From the NCBI RefSeq assembly GCF_003265365.1, contig NZ_AUPM01000037.1:1-33553 (forward strand): 33,553 nucleotides of DNA. Reading direction: 5' to 3'. This document shows positions 6,984 to 14,831 of this stretch, piece by piece. The DNA is from Petrotoga sp. 9PW.55.5.1 (lineage in GTDB: Bacteria; Thermotogota; Thermotogae; Petrotogales; Petrotogaceae). Each line of letters opens with the position of its first letter. Position 1 is the stretch's first letter. The notes under the pieces are model-generated. The model had not been told where the DNA came from, did no database searches, and was given only the letters and a program-made list of their open reading frames with translations. Position numbers and translations under genes: made by a program.

Positions 6984-8327
6984 TTATAACAGTATTAAAC
7001 TAATTATCCATATTACAACTGCAGCGGTAAATCCTTCTATTAACGTACCTATCGTTTGAAGTTTGTACGCTTGATTTACACTCATCTTAGAAAATTGGGA
7101 AACAACCCAAAAATAACTATCATTAGCATGTGAAACAACCATTGAACCAGCACCAATAGCTACTACCGACAGAGCAATAGATGCAGGATTTGTTAATCCC
7201 AAAGATCCCATAAGAGGAGCCATCAATGATGCTGTTGTTATAATAGCAACTGTGGAAGAACCTTGAGCAGATTTTAGTACGGCAGCAACAATAAAAGGTA
7301 ACCATATGCCCAAATTCGCAGTAACCAGACTTTCTCCTAAAACGTCTGCAATTCCAGAATTTTGAAGAATTCTCCCAAAAGCTCCTCCAGCACCTGTAAT
7401 TAAAATAATTGAAGCTGCGTTCATTAATCCTTCTCCAACCCATCCGCTAGAAGAAAGCATTTTTTTATCTAGCTTTTTGGGTAGCGTAAAAGCTATCAAT
7501 ATGCCTATTAATAATGCAATTACTGGATTACCAATAAAACCAAAAAAAGCTTTAACAGCTCCATCTCCAAATGGACTTGTTGGAAAATCAGAAATTGATT
7601 TTAAAAGTATTAAAATAATTGGAACTACTATTGGCATAAAAGATTTAAAAGTAGAAGGGGCCTTTTTTGTCCTTTCTTCTATTTCTTTTTCATTCAACTC
7701 GGGTTCTGGTTCAATATAAATTCTTTTTCCCATTCTACTTGCGTATAGAACACCTACAAGCATAGAAGGGATAGAAACTATTAGTCCAATTAAAATAACT
7801 AATCCTAAATCTGCCCCTAAAATACCAGCCGCAGCTATAGGACCAGGTGTAGGGGGAACCATCGTATGAGTTGCATATAATCCCAAACTTAAAGCAAGCC
7901 CTGTTGCTGCTAGGGAAAACTTTGCTTTCTTTGTAATCGCCTTATTCAAAGGGGAGAGAATAACGAATCCTGAATCACAAAAGACAGGAATAGAAACAAT
8001 ATATCCAATAATAGCCATAGCCAAAGGCACTCTTTTTTCTCCTGTTAATTTTAGTGTAGCTTCAGCCATCTTAAACGCCCCGCCAGATTTCTCAAGAAAG
8101 GTTCCTATAATAGTACCCGCAGCTATAACTATCCCTATACTTCCTAAAGTTCCACCAAATCCACCAGTAATAGAACCAACAATATCTGTTAAACTCATAC
8201 CAGAAAATATACCGAATAATACAGCTGTAAAAAGCAAAACCAAAAAAGGATGAAGAGTTAATTTAGCAGTTGAGAAAATAATAAAAACAACAGACAAAAT
8301 TAATAAAACTATTAACCAAATTCCCAT
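6984..8327 (-). CDS. GntP-family permease, probable glycerate or sugar-acid importer
   Basis: The 447-residue integral membrane protein has about 12-14 hydrophobic segments with the conserved IPVFCDSGFVILSPL and THTMVPPTPGP motifs of the gluconate:H+ symporter (GntP) family. It is the first gene of a two-gene operon with glycerate 2-kinase, so I infer that it imports D-glycerate or a related hydroxy acid. The ATG has a GGGGG ribosome binding site eight bases upstream. Gluconate itself is less likely, since no gluconate kinase or dehydratase is nearby. Confidence 0.88.
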   Translation of the reverse strand: MGIWLIVLLILSVVFIIFSTAKLTLHPFLVLLFTAVLFGIFSGMSLTDIVGSITGGFGGTLGSIGIVIAAGTIIGTFLEKSGGAFKMAEATLKLTGEKRVPLAMAIIGYIVSIPVFCDSGFVILSPLNKAITKKAKFSLAATGLALSLGLYATHTMVPPTPGPIAAAGILGADLGLVILIGLIVSIPSMLVGVLYASRMGKRIYIEPEPELNEKEIEERTKKAPSTFKSFMPIVVPIILILLKSISDFPTSPFGDGAVKAFFGFIGNPVIALLIGILIAFTLPKKLDKKMLSSSGWVGEGLMNAASIILITGAGGAFGRILQNSGIADVLGESLVTANLGIWLPFIVAAVLKSAQGSSTVAIITTASLMAPLMGSLGLTNPASIALSVVAIGAGSMVVSHANDSYFWVVSQFSKMSVNQAYKLQTIGTLIEGFTAAVVIWIISLILL

Positions 8328-8388
8328 TCACAAAACCCCCTTCTTATAATAGTAAATTTAGAAATGAATTTTCTCCCTTTGGACTTTT

Positions 8389-8400
8389 TGCTAATTAGCA
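8389..8400. promoter_or_regulatory. 12-bp palindrome upstream of the glycerate operon, possible operator
   Basis: TGCTAATTAGCA is a perfect palindrome between the diguanylate cyclase stop codon (8409) and the GntP start (8327). It may be an operator of the glycerate operon or a very weak transcription end of the cyclase gene. There is no GC-rich stem. Confidence 0.2.
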
Positions 8401-8408
8401 GTATAAAT

Positions 8409-9518
8409 TTAAAGAGATTTTTCTTTATACATCCTTTTATCGGCTAGTTCAATAGCTTTCTTTAAATCTGATGTTTCATCAGGAACTAAACTATAACCTA
8501 GGCTGAGAGATGTAATTATAGATTTATCCTCAATAACAATAGGATTACTTACATTCAATTTAACCCTTTGTTTGATACTTTCCATATTTAAATCTTTTTC
8601 AATCTTCTCAATAATTATAACAAATTCATCTCCACCATACCTGAAAATTAAATCTTCAGAACTTATCACATTCTTAATTCTTTTTACTATAACTTTTAAA
8701 ACTTCATCACCAATTGCATGACCAAAATTGTCATTAACTTGCTTAAAATTATCTATATCAATAAAAAGTACCATTTTTGTCTTATTTGGACTTTCATTTT
8801 TTGATATATACTTCTCAAGAGCCTTTCTATTATACGCGCCAGTTAAGATATCAACGTTTGAATTTAAAAATAATTCGTTCAAAGAAAATACAGTCTTTAA
8901 AATTCTTTCCATATCTTCTATTAAACTTTTCACTAATTCCTTTTCCATTTTTGATAATCTTTTCTTCTTAAACCAGTCTAAATTTAGAATACCTATAATC
9001 TCGTCTTCCATTTTTATTGGAACACCCAGCCAGGTAACAGTAATATAATTTTTATCAGACCATAATCTCGTTTTTTCGACATTTTTAATATATAAAAGCT
9101 CTTTAGAATCAATAACTTGGTATATATTTTTGCCATCTTTTTTTAGAGATTCGGCTATCTCTTCTAAGGGCAAAAAATCTATTTCTTTTGCCCAGAATAA
9201 AAATTTCCATTTTTCATCCTTTGGAGTAAGTAGAAAACTCCAAGAATCAGCCTTTAAAAATTTTGGAATTTCCTCGATAAACATCTTAAGAACTTCATTT
9301 TGATCCATTTCGTTTTCTAAACAAAAAAGTGCTGTTTCAAGTAAAGAGTTTTTTAATCTATTTCTTACTACAAGCTTTGGGTTAGGAGGTCTGAAAGCAG
9401 GTGGTTTATTATCTATGTTTGGAATTCTTCGAACATAAATTGCCTTTTTTATCCCATTATAAAAAACATAAACCAAAACAAATATTAAAAGGATATGGGA
9501 AAGAAGTAATATTGTCAT
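8409..9518 (-). CDS. Membrane-anchored diguanylate cyclase (TM-GAF-GGDEF)
   Basis: The 369-residue protein starts with one transmembrane segment (about residues 3-23). A GAF-like sensor region follows (about 60-200), then a complete GGDEF domain with DIDNFKQVNDNFGH and an intact RYGGDEF active site near residue 294. It should make cyclic di-GMP from two GTP. The product-inhibition I-site RxxD that normally sits five residues before the active site reads SSED here, so the Arg is missing and feedback inhibition is probably lost. AGGTGG lies upstream of the ATG at a normal distance. No partner domain is visible for what the GAF region senses. Confidence 0.9.
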   Translation of the reverse strand: MTILLLSHILLIFVLVYVFYNGIKKAIYVRRIPNIDNKPPAFRPPNPKLVVRNRLKNSLLETALFCLENEMDQNEVLKMFIEEIPKFLKADSWSFLLTPKDEKWKFLFWAKEIDFLPLEEIAESLKKDGKNIYQVIDSKELLYIKNVEKTRLWSDKNYITVTWLGVPIKMEDEIIGILNLDWFKKKRLSKMEKELVKSLIEDMERILKTVFSLNELFLNSNVDILTGAYNRKALEKYISKNESPNKTKMVLFIDIDNFKQVNDNFGHAIGDEVLKVIVKRIKNVISSEDLIFRYGGDEFVIIIEKIEKDLNMESIKQRVKLNVSNPIVIEDKSIITSLSLGYSLVPDETSDLKKAIELADKRMYKEKSL

Positions 9519-9611
9519 AGTTTCACCACCTCAAAATATATTTTATATAATCGATTCAAAATCTAAAAGATTTCATTATACCACATTTCTTTATCATTTT
9601 TTTCAAATTTG

Positions 9612-9620
9612 TGATATAAT
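9612..9620 (+). promoter_or_regulatory. Extended -10 promoter of a small transcription unit
   Basis: TGATATAAT is a TGnTATAAT extended -10. A weak TTATCA (9591-9596) sits 18 bases upstream of the hexamer. It would drive a plus-strand RNA of about 145 bases ending at the hairpin at 9730-9772. Confidence 0.55.
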
Positions 9621-9663
9621 ATAAATGAGATTATTTTTGTCCACCATAAAGGAGACTCAAAAT

Positions 9664-9717
9664 ATGGGAAAAGAAACAACCTCAGATGTTGAAATTCCTG
9701 AAAGGTTAAAAAGATAA
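9664..9717 (+). CDS. Possible 17-residue peptide in a small autonomous transcript
   Basis: ATG to TAA encodes MGKETTSDVEIPERLKR. AAAGGAG (9648-9654) lies nine bases upstream of the ATG, an ideal ribosome binding site, and the frame sits between an extended -10 promoter and a strong hairpin terminator. The peptide is charged, has no signal or membrane segment, and matches nothing I recognise. It could be a real small protein, a leader peptide, or an incidental frame in a small RNA. Support comes from the signal arrangement, not from protein homology. Confidence 0.4.
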   Translation: MGKETTSDVEIPERLKR

Positions 9718-9729
9718 ATATAAAAATGT

Positions 9730-9772
9730 AAAAATCACGGGTCTAATCAATTTTCTAGATCGGTGATTTTTT
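9730..9772. terminator. Bidirectional hairpin terminator overlapping the PP-loop gene stop codon
   Basis: AAAAATCAC (9730-9738) pairs with GTGATTTTT (9763-9771). After a G-G mismatch, GGTCT (9740-9744) pairs with AGATC (9757-9761), leaving a 12-base loop. Both strands end the stem with a T run, so it can stop the small plus-strand transcript and the minus-strand PP-loop gene. The last codons and stop (9755-9757) of that gene lie inside the hairpin. Confidence 0.75.
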
Positions 9773-10729
9773 ATAATCCACCACAGCAAATGTCCATAAT
9801 TTATTGTTAGAACTTTTTAACCATTCAGCGCTAATAGGCGTTGCAAATTCAGGAGCTAGTCTTCCATTCAAAATCCAATACTTTGAATCTTCGTTGTTAT
9901 AAATTCCAGGATTAGCTAGTATCTTAAGTTTTAAAGGCGCATCTACTATATCAACTGAATTTATACTTTCCTCTTTCTCAAGAATTTTTTTTATTTTATT
10001 TAAAATTTCTTTGTCAGGTAAAGGTTTAACGTTTACTAACGCTATATTCTTAGAAAGAGGTCCTATAATTTTCACATTTGCAATTTCTCTTTGAACATTA
10101 TAAAAATCTAAAATATCGTGTATAACTTCGTTAGCAATAACATCTGCACGAGAGTGATAATTTTTATTTACAGACATTTTCAACAGATGTTTATATTTAC
10201 ATCCTTCTCTTACCACATTTTCTCCAATTTTTGGAATAGAGAATCCATAATAATCTAATATCTCTTTTATCTCTTTTTTGTTTAAATTTAATATTGGAGA
10301 ATATATTCCATCTAAGAATTTTACTCCCGTATTCCCCCATGAATCAGATAAATTTGCTCCAGAAGCTATGATCCCTTTATAAGAAAATTCTTTGACTTTT
10401 CCAATTTTTACTATTCTTGTACATTGATTGCAATTTGGACCATGGTACATTATCTTTTCTTGCTCTTCTTCCCCACGAGTAAAAAAAAGTTTAAGTCTTA
10501 ACTTTCTAGAAAGAAGTAAAACAGCTTCTAACCCTTTTGAATAAGAATATCCTCCAAAGCATACGTTCACCAGAGTAATTCTATTTCTTGGTAAGACATC
10601 TTTTGCTAATAAGGCAACTACTGTACTATCCATTCCCCCAGAGAAAGCTATATATAAATGTTTATTTCCTATTATTTCCTTCATTTCTTGTTTTATAACG
10701 TTTATTTTTTCTTCAATTAGTGAACCCAT
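9755..10729 (-). CDS. PP-loop ATP pyrophosphatase, LarE/ExsB-like
   Basis: The 324-residue protein has the PP-loop motif SGGMDST (residues 30-36), which binds ATP and adenylates a substrate. It also carries a CNQC pair (Cys100, Cys103) and GANLSDSWG (about 124-132), as in the LarE/ExsB/NAD-synthase-like branch. Members transfer sulfur or nitrogen to small molecules or tRNA. The C-terminal 120 residues (about 205-324) contain LVNVKPLPDKE and look like an extra domain; I cannot assign it. The ATG has GGGGAG five bases upstream and lies 17 bases inside the upstream EAL gene, so translation is coupled. LarE itself is uncertain because no larB/larC or lactate racemase gene is nearby. Confidence 0.7.
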   Translation of the reverse strand: MGSLIEEKINVIKQEMKEIIGNKHLYIAFSGGMDSTVVALLAKDVLPRNRITLVNVCFGGYSYSKGLEAVLLLSRKLRLKLFFTRGEEEQEKIMYHGPNCNQCTRIVKIGKVKEFSYKGIIASGANLSDSWGNTGVKFLDGIYSPILNLNKKEIKEILDYYGFSIPKIGENVVREGCKYKHLLKMSVNKNYHSRADVIANEVIHDILDFYNVQREIANVKIIGPLSKNIALVNVKPLPDKEILNKIKKILEKEESINSVDIVDAPLKLKILANPGIYNNEDSKYWILNGRLAPEFATPISAEWLKSSNNKLWTFAVVDYKKSPI

Positions 10730-12782
10730 TTTTCTCCCCTATAGCTACTTTTTTCAGTTTCAAATACTCTTTAAATTCTTTAATTGGTAAGGGTTTGCTA
10801 AAATAATACCCTTGAACTTCATGACATCCTTTATCGTTTAAAAACTGAAGTTGACTTTCATTTTCAACCCCTTCTGCGATGACCTCAAGCCCCAAATCAT
10901 TAGACATTGAAATAATACTAGAAACCAGCCTTTTTGAAGCATCGTTTTCTAAAATATCATCTATAAAACTTTTATCAATTTTTATCTTATCTATTTCTAA
11001 CTTGTTAAGATAAGAAAGTGAGGAAAAACCTGTTCCAAAATCATCAAGAGTGATTTTTAAACCCAGTTCTTTTAAAGCATGAATTTTCTTTTTGGCTTCA
11101 TAAAAATCATCTATAAATATATCTTCAGTAAGTTCGATCCCCAAATAAGATGTATCTATATCGTAATATTTTAAAATTTTTTCAATTCTAGAAATTATAT
11201 CTTTTCTCTCAAAAGAGTCCCTTGAAATGTTAAAATAAATTCTAAGCTTTTCATCCAACACATTCTTTTCTTCATTAATAAACTTTGATGTCTTTAGAAG
11301 AATGTGTTTATCGATATTTTCGATAAAACCCTTTTTCTTGGCAATATCTAAAAAAGCTGCTGGAGTTAATATATTACCATCTTTTTTATGCAGTCTAACT
11401 AAAGCTTCAGCTCCAATAATTTTATAATCCCTTGTATCTATTTGAGGCTGCAAATGTATCAATAATCTATCATCTTCTATGGCTTTATAAACCTCTTTTT
11501 CAATATTTTTTTCAATTATAAGAATATTTGATAAATCACGAGAATAAAAGGTAATACTATTGTTTGTAGCTCCTTTTAGAGCCATTCTTGCTAAATTCAA
11601 AAGATCATTTGGTTTTGAAGTATCTTTTGGATAGATACTTATACCAATATTTACTTTTAAATTTATATTCTCTCCTAATATTTTTATGTTCTTTTTAACC
11701 TCATTCTTTAACTTTTCAGCTATTTCTTCTAGATCTTCTGTTGTATCAAAACACCCAAAAACTGCAAATTCATCTTCTGATACTCTAGAAACAAAATATT
11801 CTTTTTCGACAACATCTATGATTCTTTTTGATATCTCTTTCAAAATTATATTAATGATTTTAAATTCATAAAGAATTGATAATTCATTAAACTCTTCTAT
11901 TTTTAAAATCATCAAAACATATTGTTTATCTTCATTATCTTTAGAAAAAACATTTTCTAATTTCTCAAATAAATATTTTGCGTTTGGCAATCCGGTAATT
12001 GAATCATGTCTAATAATTTTTTCTATTTCTTGCTCTTTTTTTATATTATTGGTAATATCTGAATTAATAGCAATATAACCAATTAATTTCCCACCATTAC
12101 CTTTTATTTCAAAGATATTTGAATACAAGAATACGACCTCTCCATTTTTTCTCTTATCTATTATTTTTCCACTCCAAAAACCTTTGGTTTTGAGTTCATA
12201 CCACATTTCCTCATAAAAAGACTTATCATGCATAGAAGAAGCCCAAAAATGAGGTTCTTCCCCAATTATTTCCTCAGCAGAATAACCCAATATATCAGTA
12301 AACGCTTTATTAACCCTCAATACCTTATTATTCTTATCAGTAATAACTATAGCTTGAGGGGAATTATCAAATAAATCCTTCGGGAAAAAAGTTTCGGGGC
12401 TCATAATTCCGTAATGTTGATTTAAGTTGCGAATCAAAAGATAAATAATATCATTATTATCTTTTCTTTTCTTTTTTCCAACTAACTCAAAAGTATTATT
12501 GACTTCTTTTTTTAAATTTATTTTTAAAGTCCAGATTGTTTCATAATCTTCGTTATAAAATTTATCTGATAACTTTTTAAAATCTTTCCCTAATAATCTT
12601 TCCAGTTCTTCCAAATTTTTTGGGAGTTCATCTTTACCTAAACCCGCAATTTGCTTAAAATTTGACGAGTATAAAATTTGATCGTTTGATAAGTCTACTC
12701 GAATAACAGCTCCAGAATACATTTCCGAAGAAGATTCATACATATCCAACATCTCATTCATCAATTTATTATTCAATTCCAC
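10713..12782 (-). CDS. PAS-GGDEF(degenerate)-EAL cyclic di-GMP phosphodiesterase
   Basis: This soluble protein of 689 residues begins with a possible degenerate PAS region (1-115). A clear PAS domain follows (about 138-250, with AIVITDKNNKVLRVNKAF and a GYSAEEIIG stretch), then a GGDEF-like domain whose active site reads SEDEF and should be inactive. The EAL domain is complete: EALVRL, FNIS, ELTE, LDDFGTGFSSL, KIDKSFI, AEGVEN and QGYYFSKP keep the metal- and substrate-binding residues. It should hydrolyse c-di-GMP to pGpG, with the GGDEF part perhaps sensing GTP. The start is GTG with AGGCGGG about ten bases upstream. It overlaps the start of the PP-loop gene by 17 bases and opposes the diguanylate cyclase function encoded nearby. 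Confidence 0.9.
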   Translation of the reverse strand: MELNNKLMNEMLDMYESSSEMYSGAVIRVDLSNDQILYSSNFKQIAGLGKDELPKNLEELERLLGKDFKKLSDKFYNEDYETIWTLKINLKKEVNNTFELVGKKKRKDNNDIIYLLIRNLNQHYGIMSPETFFPKDLFDNSPQAIVITDKNNKVLRVNKAFTDILGYSAEEIIGEEPHFWASSMHDKSFYEEMWYELKTKGFWSGKIIDKRKNGEVVFLYSNIFEIKGNGGKLIGYIAINSDITNNIKKEQEIEKIIRHDSITGLPNAKYLFEKLENVFSKDNEDKQYVLMILKIEEFNELSILYEFKIINIILKEISKRIIDVVEKEYFVSRVSEDEFAVFGCFDTTEDLEEIAEKLKNEVKKNIKILGENINLKVNIGISIYPKDTSKPNDLLNLARMALKGATNNSITFYSRDLSNILIIEKNIEKEVYKAIEDDRLLIHLQPQIDTRDYKIIGAEALVRLHKKDGNILTPAAFLDIAKKKGFIENIDKHILLKTSKFINEEKNVLDEKLRIYFNISRDSFERKDIISRIEKILKYYDIDTSYLGIELTEDIFIDDFYEAKKKIHALKELGLKITLDDFGTGFSSLSYLNKLEIDKIKIDKSFIDDILENDASKRLVSSIISMSNDLGLEVIAEGVENESQLQFLNDKGCHEVQGYYFSKPLPIKEFKEYLKLKKVAIGEKNGFTN

Positions 12783-12843
12783 AAATTATCCCGCCTTTTA
12801 GAAATCTCCCTAATCATACTTTAAAATATTATTTAAATTTTCA

Positions 12844-12852
12844 TGGTAAAAT
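12844..12852 (+). promoter_or_regulatory. Possible extended -10 promoter of the amidase-AEC operon
   Basis: TGGTAAAAT fits TGnTAnAAT. It lies about 105 bases before the TTG start of the amidase in the 174-base AT-rich gap between the divergent EAL and amidase genes. No clear -35 box is visible. Confidence 0.35.
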
Positions 12853-12956
12853 AGAAATATCTTTTTTATTTTAACTAATTAATGTAAAGATAATAATAAT
12901 AAAATAATTTAAAAGTTAACTTAAAACATATTATAACTCATAGGAGGTAATCAAAA

Positions 12957-13847
12957 TTGCTAAAGTTAGAAAAAGAACATTCTATATATTTATTTTCTCC
13001 TAATAATAGTCCTGTAATTAAGGTAAAACCCAAAGAAAAAATAATTATAGAAACCATGGATGCTTTAAGTGACGAAATAACGTTTGAAGATCAACCTTTT
13101 GAAGCTATAAATTGGGATAGAGTGAATCCAGCAACTGGGCCAATCTTTATAGAAGACGGGGAAATAGGAGATATTTTAGAAGTAAAAATTGAAAAAATTA
13201 ATATCACACGAGATTATGGTGTAATGTTAACAGGTAAAGATATGGGAGTATTGGGAAACGAATTTGAAAAAAACTATATAAAAATAGTTCCCATAAAAAA
13301 TAACAAAGCTTATTTATTTGATTATGAAATCCCTATAGAGCCAATGATAGGAGTTATTGGCACTGCCCCTAAAGATAAAGAAATACCTTGCGGGACTCCA
13401 GGTGAACATGGTGGAAACATGGATTGTAAAATTATTAAAGAAGGTTCAACAATTTATTTACCTATAAATGTTAAAGGCGCCTTGTTTGCACTTGGGGATC
13501 TTCATGCAATAATGGGGGATGGAGAAGTTTGTGTCACAGGTGTTGAAATACCCGCAGAAGTGGAGGTAACTTTTAATATTATAAAAAACAAAAATTGGAA
13601 GTTACCCATGGTAAAAACAAACGATAAAATTATTACAATAGCTTCAAAAAAAACTTTAGATGAAGCCGCTTTTTCAGCCACAAAAAACATGGTAGAATAT
13701 CTTGAAGCAGAATATTATTTTACGAAAGAAAAAGCGATGTTCTTACTCAGCGCTACTGGAGATTTAAGAATCTGTCAAGTGGTGGATCCTCTAAAAACTG
13801 TAAGAATGGAACTACCTTTAGAAATCCTATCAAGAAAAGGAGAATAG
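12957..13847 (+). CDS. Acetamidase/formamidase family protein
   Basis: At 296 residues this matches the FmdA/AmdA family, Zn- or metal-dependent amidases that release ammonia from short-chain amides. Diagnostic parts are NPATGPIFIEDGEIGD, a CGTPGEHGGNMDC block with likely metal or catalytic residues, and ALFALGDLHAIMGDGEV. The start is TTG with TAGGAGGT nine bases upstream; no ATG is better placed. The stop is four bases before the AEC permease start, so they form an operon. The substrate is not shown: formamide or acetamide is known for the family, and related amides are possible. Confidence 0.88.
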   Translation: MLKLEKEHSIYLFSPNNSPVIKVKPKEKIIIETMDALSDEITFEDQPFEAINWDRVNPATGPIFIEDGEIGDILEVKIEKINITRDYGVMLTGKDMGVLGNEFEKNYIKIVPIKNNKAYLFDYEIPIEPMIGVIGTAPKDKEIPCGTPGEHGGNMDCKIIKEGSTIYLPINVKGALFALGDLHAIMGDGEVCVTGVEIPAEVEVTFNIIKNKNWKLPMVKTNDKIITIASKKTLDEAAFSATKNMVEYLEAEYYFTKEKAMFLLSATGDLRICQVVDPLKTVRMELPLEILSRKGE

Positions 13848-13851
13848 ATTA

Positions 13852-14730
13852 GTGTCAGCATTAATAAATTTTATAATAATTGCAGTTCTTGGCAATATTT
13901 CAAAAAAGTTTTTACCCGAGAATACCGGTAGTACAATTAGTTTCTTAATTATTAATTTCACACTTCCTATGACAATTTTTATTGGAATTTCATCATCTAA
14001 GATCGATATTTCAAAGCTCTTTTTTATACTAATTGGCTTCTTTGGAGGATTGTTAATATTTTTTGGGGGAAAACTATTAATAAGCTTATTAAAAATAAAA
14101 GATCCAAATATCGAAACAGTAATGCTTTTGTCTTTTACGGGCTTAAATATTGGTTTGTTTATGTATCCCTTGGCAGAGATGTTATGGGGAATAGAGTCAA
14201 TAAAATATTTTGCCTTATATGATTTTGGAAACAGTTTTCTGACTTTTGGCGTAGGAAAATCTGTGGCTGAGGGTAAAGGTGGAAAGTTCAATATAAAGGA
14301 CTTGTTTAAGTTTCCACCTTTTATAGCTTTACTTTTAGCTTTTATACTTAATGGTATAAATTTACCCGAGGTTATTTTGTCACCGATGATGTTAATAAAG
14401 AACGCAAACAACTTTCTAATAATGTTTTTAGTAGGATTCTATTTTAATATATTTTCACTTAAAACTCACAAAAAGATTCTTTCTTTATCAGTTCTTGCAA
14501 AATACTCACTGGGATTTATTATTTCATTATTTACTTTATTGATACCTGTAGATTCAAGTCTTGAGAGAATATCTCTTTTTTTGTCCCCTTTAATGCCAAG
14601 TGCTATGATGGTAATAGTATACTCTGTTAAAAACAAATATGATTCTGAACTTGCTAGTAGTTATGTCAGTTTAACAACTCTTATTTCTTTTATTATTGTT
14701 TTTTCGGTAACAGCGATAATTGGATTTTGA
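13852..14730 (+). CDS. AEC-family (auxin efflux carrier-like) permease
   Basis: The 292-residue protein has about eight to ten hydrophobic segments in two halves. FTLPMTIFIG in the first half and LPSAMMV-like SPLMPSAMMVIVYS in the second are typical of bacterial AEC transporters, which export or exchange organic acids such as malate. It starts at GTG with AAGGAG nine bases upstream, four bases after the amidase stop. Pairing with the amidase suggests movement of the carboxylate produced or of an amide; this is inference. Confidence 0.85.
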   Translation: MSALINFIIIAVLGNISKKFLPENTGSTISFLIINFTLPMTIFIGISSSKIDISKLFFILIGFFGGLLIFFGGKLLISLLKIKDPNIETVMLLSFTGLNIGLFMYPLAEMLWGIESIKYFALYDFGNSFLTFGVGKSVAEGKGGKFNIKDLFKFPPFIALLLAFILNGINLPEVILSPMMLIKNANNFLIMFLVGFYFNIFSLKTHKKILSLSVLAKYSLGFIISLFTLLIPVDSSLERISLFLSPLMPSAMMVIVYSVKNKYDSELASSYVSLTTLISFIIVFSVTAIIGF

Positions 14731-14759
14731 CCAGAAACTTGAAATCAATATATTCTTTC

Positions 14760-14788
14760 TTGATATTATTAACTTTTTAGTGTAAAAT
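14760..14788 (+). promoter_or_regulatory. Promoter of the dnaN operon
   Basis: TTGATA (14760-14765), a 17-base spacer and TAAAAT (14783-14788), about 44 bases before the dnaN start codon. It lies in the only gap of about 100 bases in this part of the plus-strand gene run. Confidence 0.65.
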
Positions 14789-14831
14789 TTAATTAATGGG
14801 CTTTTAGCTCTTCCTAAAGGAGGAATAGATA

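Noticed and set aside
7123-7443. Second minus-strand open frame within the GntP permease gene
   Set aside because: It lies wholly inside a well-supported gene in another frame. Its translation is rich in Cys, Trp and Phe, as expected for a shadow frame.
13830-14411. Long minus-strand frame (about 190 codons) opposite the AEC permease
   Set aside because: The plus-strand permease has a good ribosome binding site, family motifs and operon context. The opposite frame is rich in Lys, Ile, Phe and Pro, has no recognisable motif, and mirrors hydrophobic codons.
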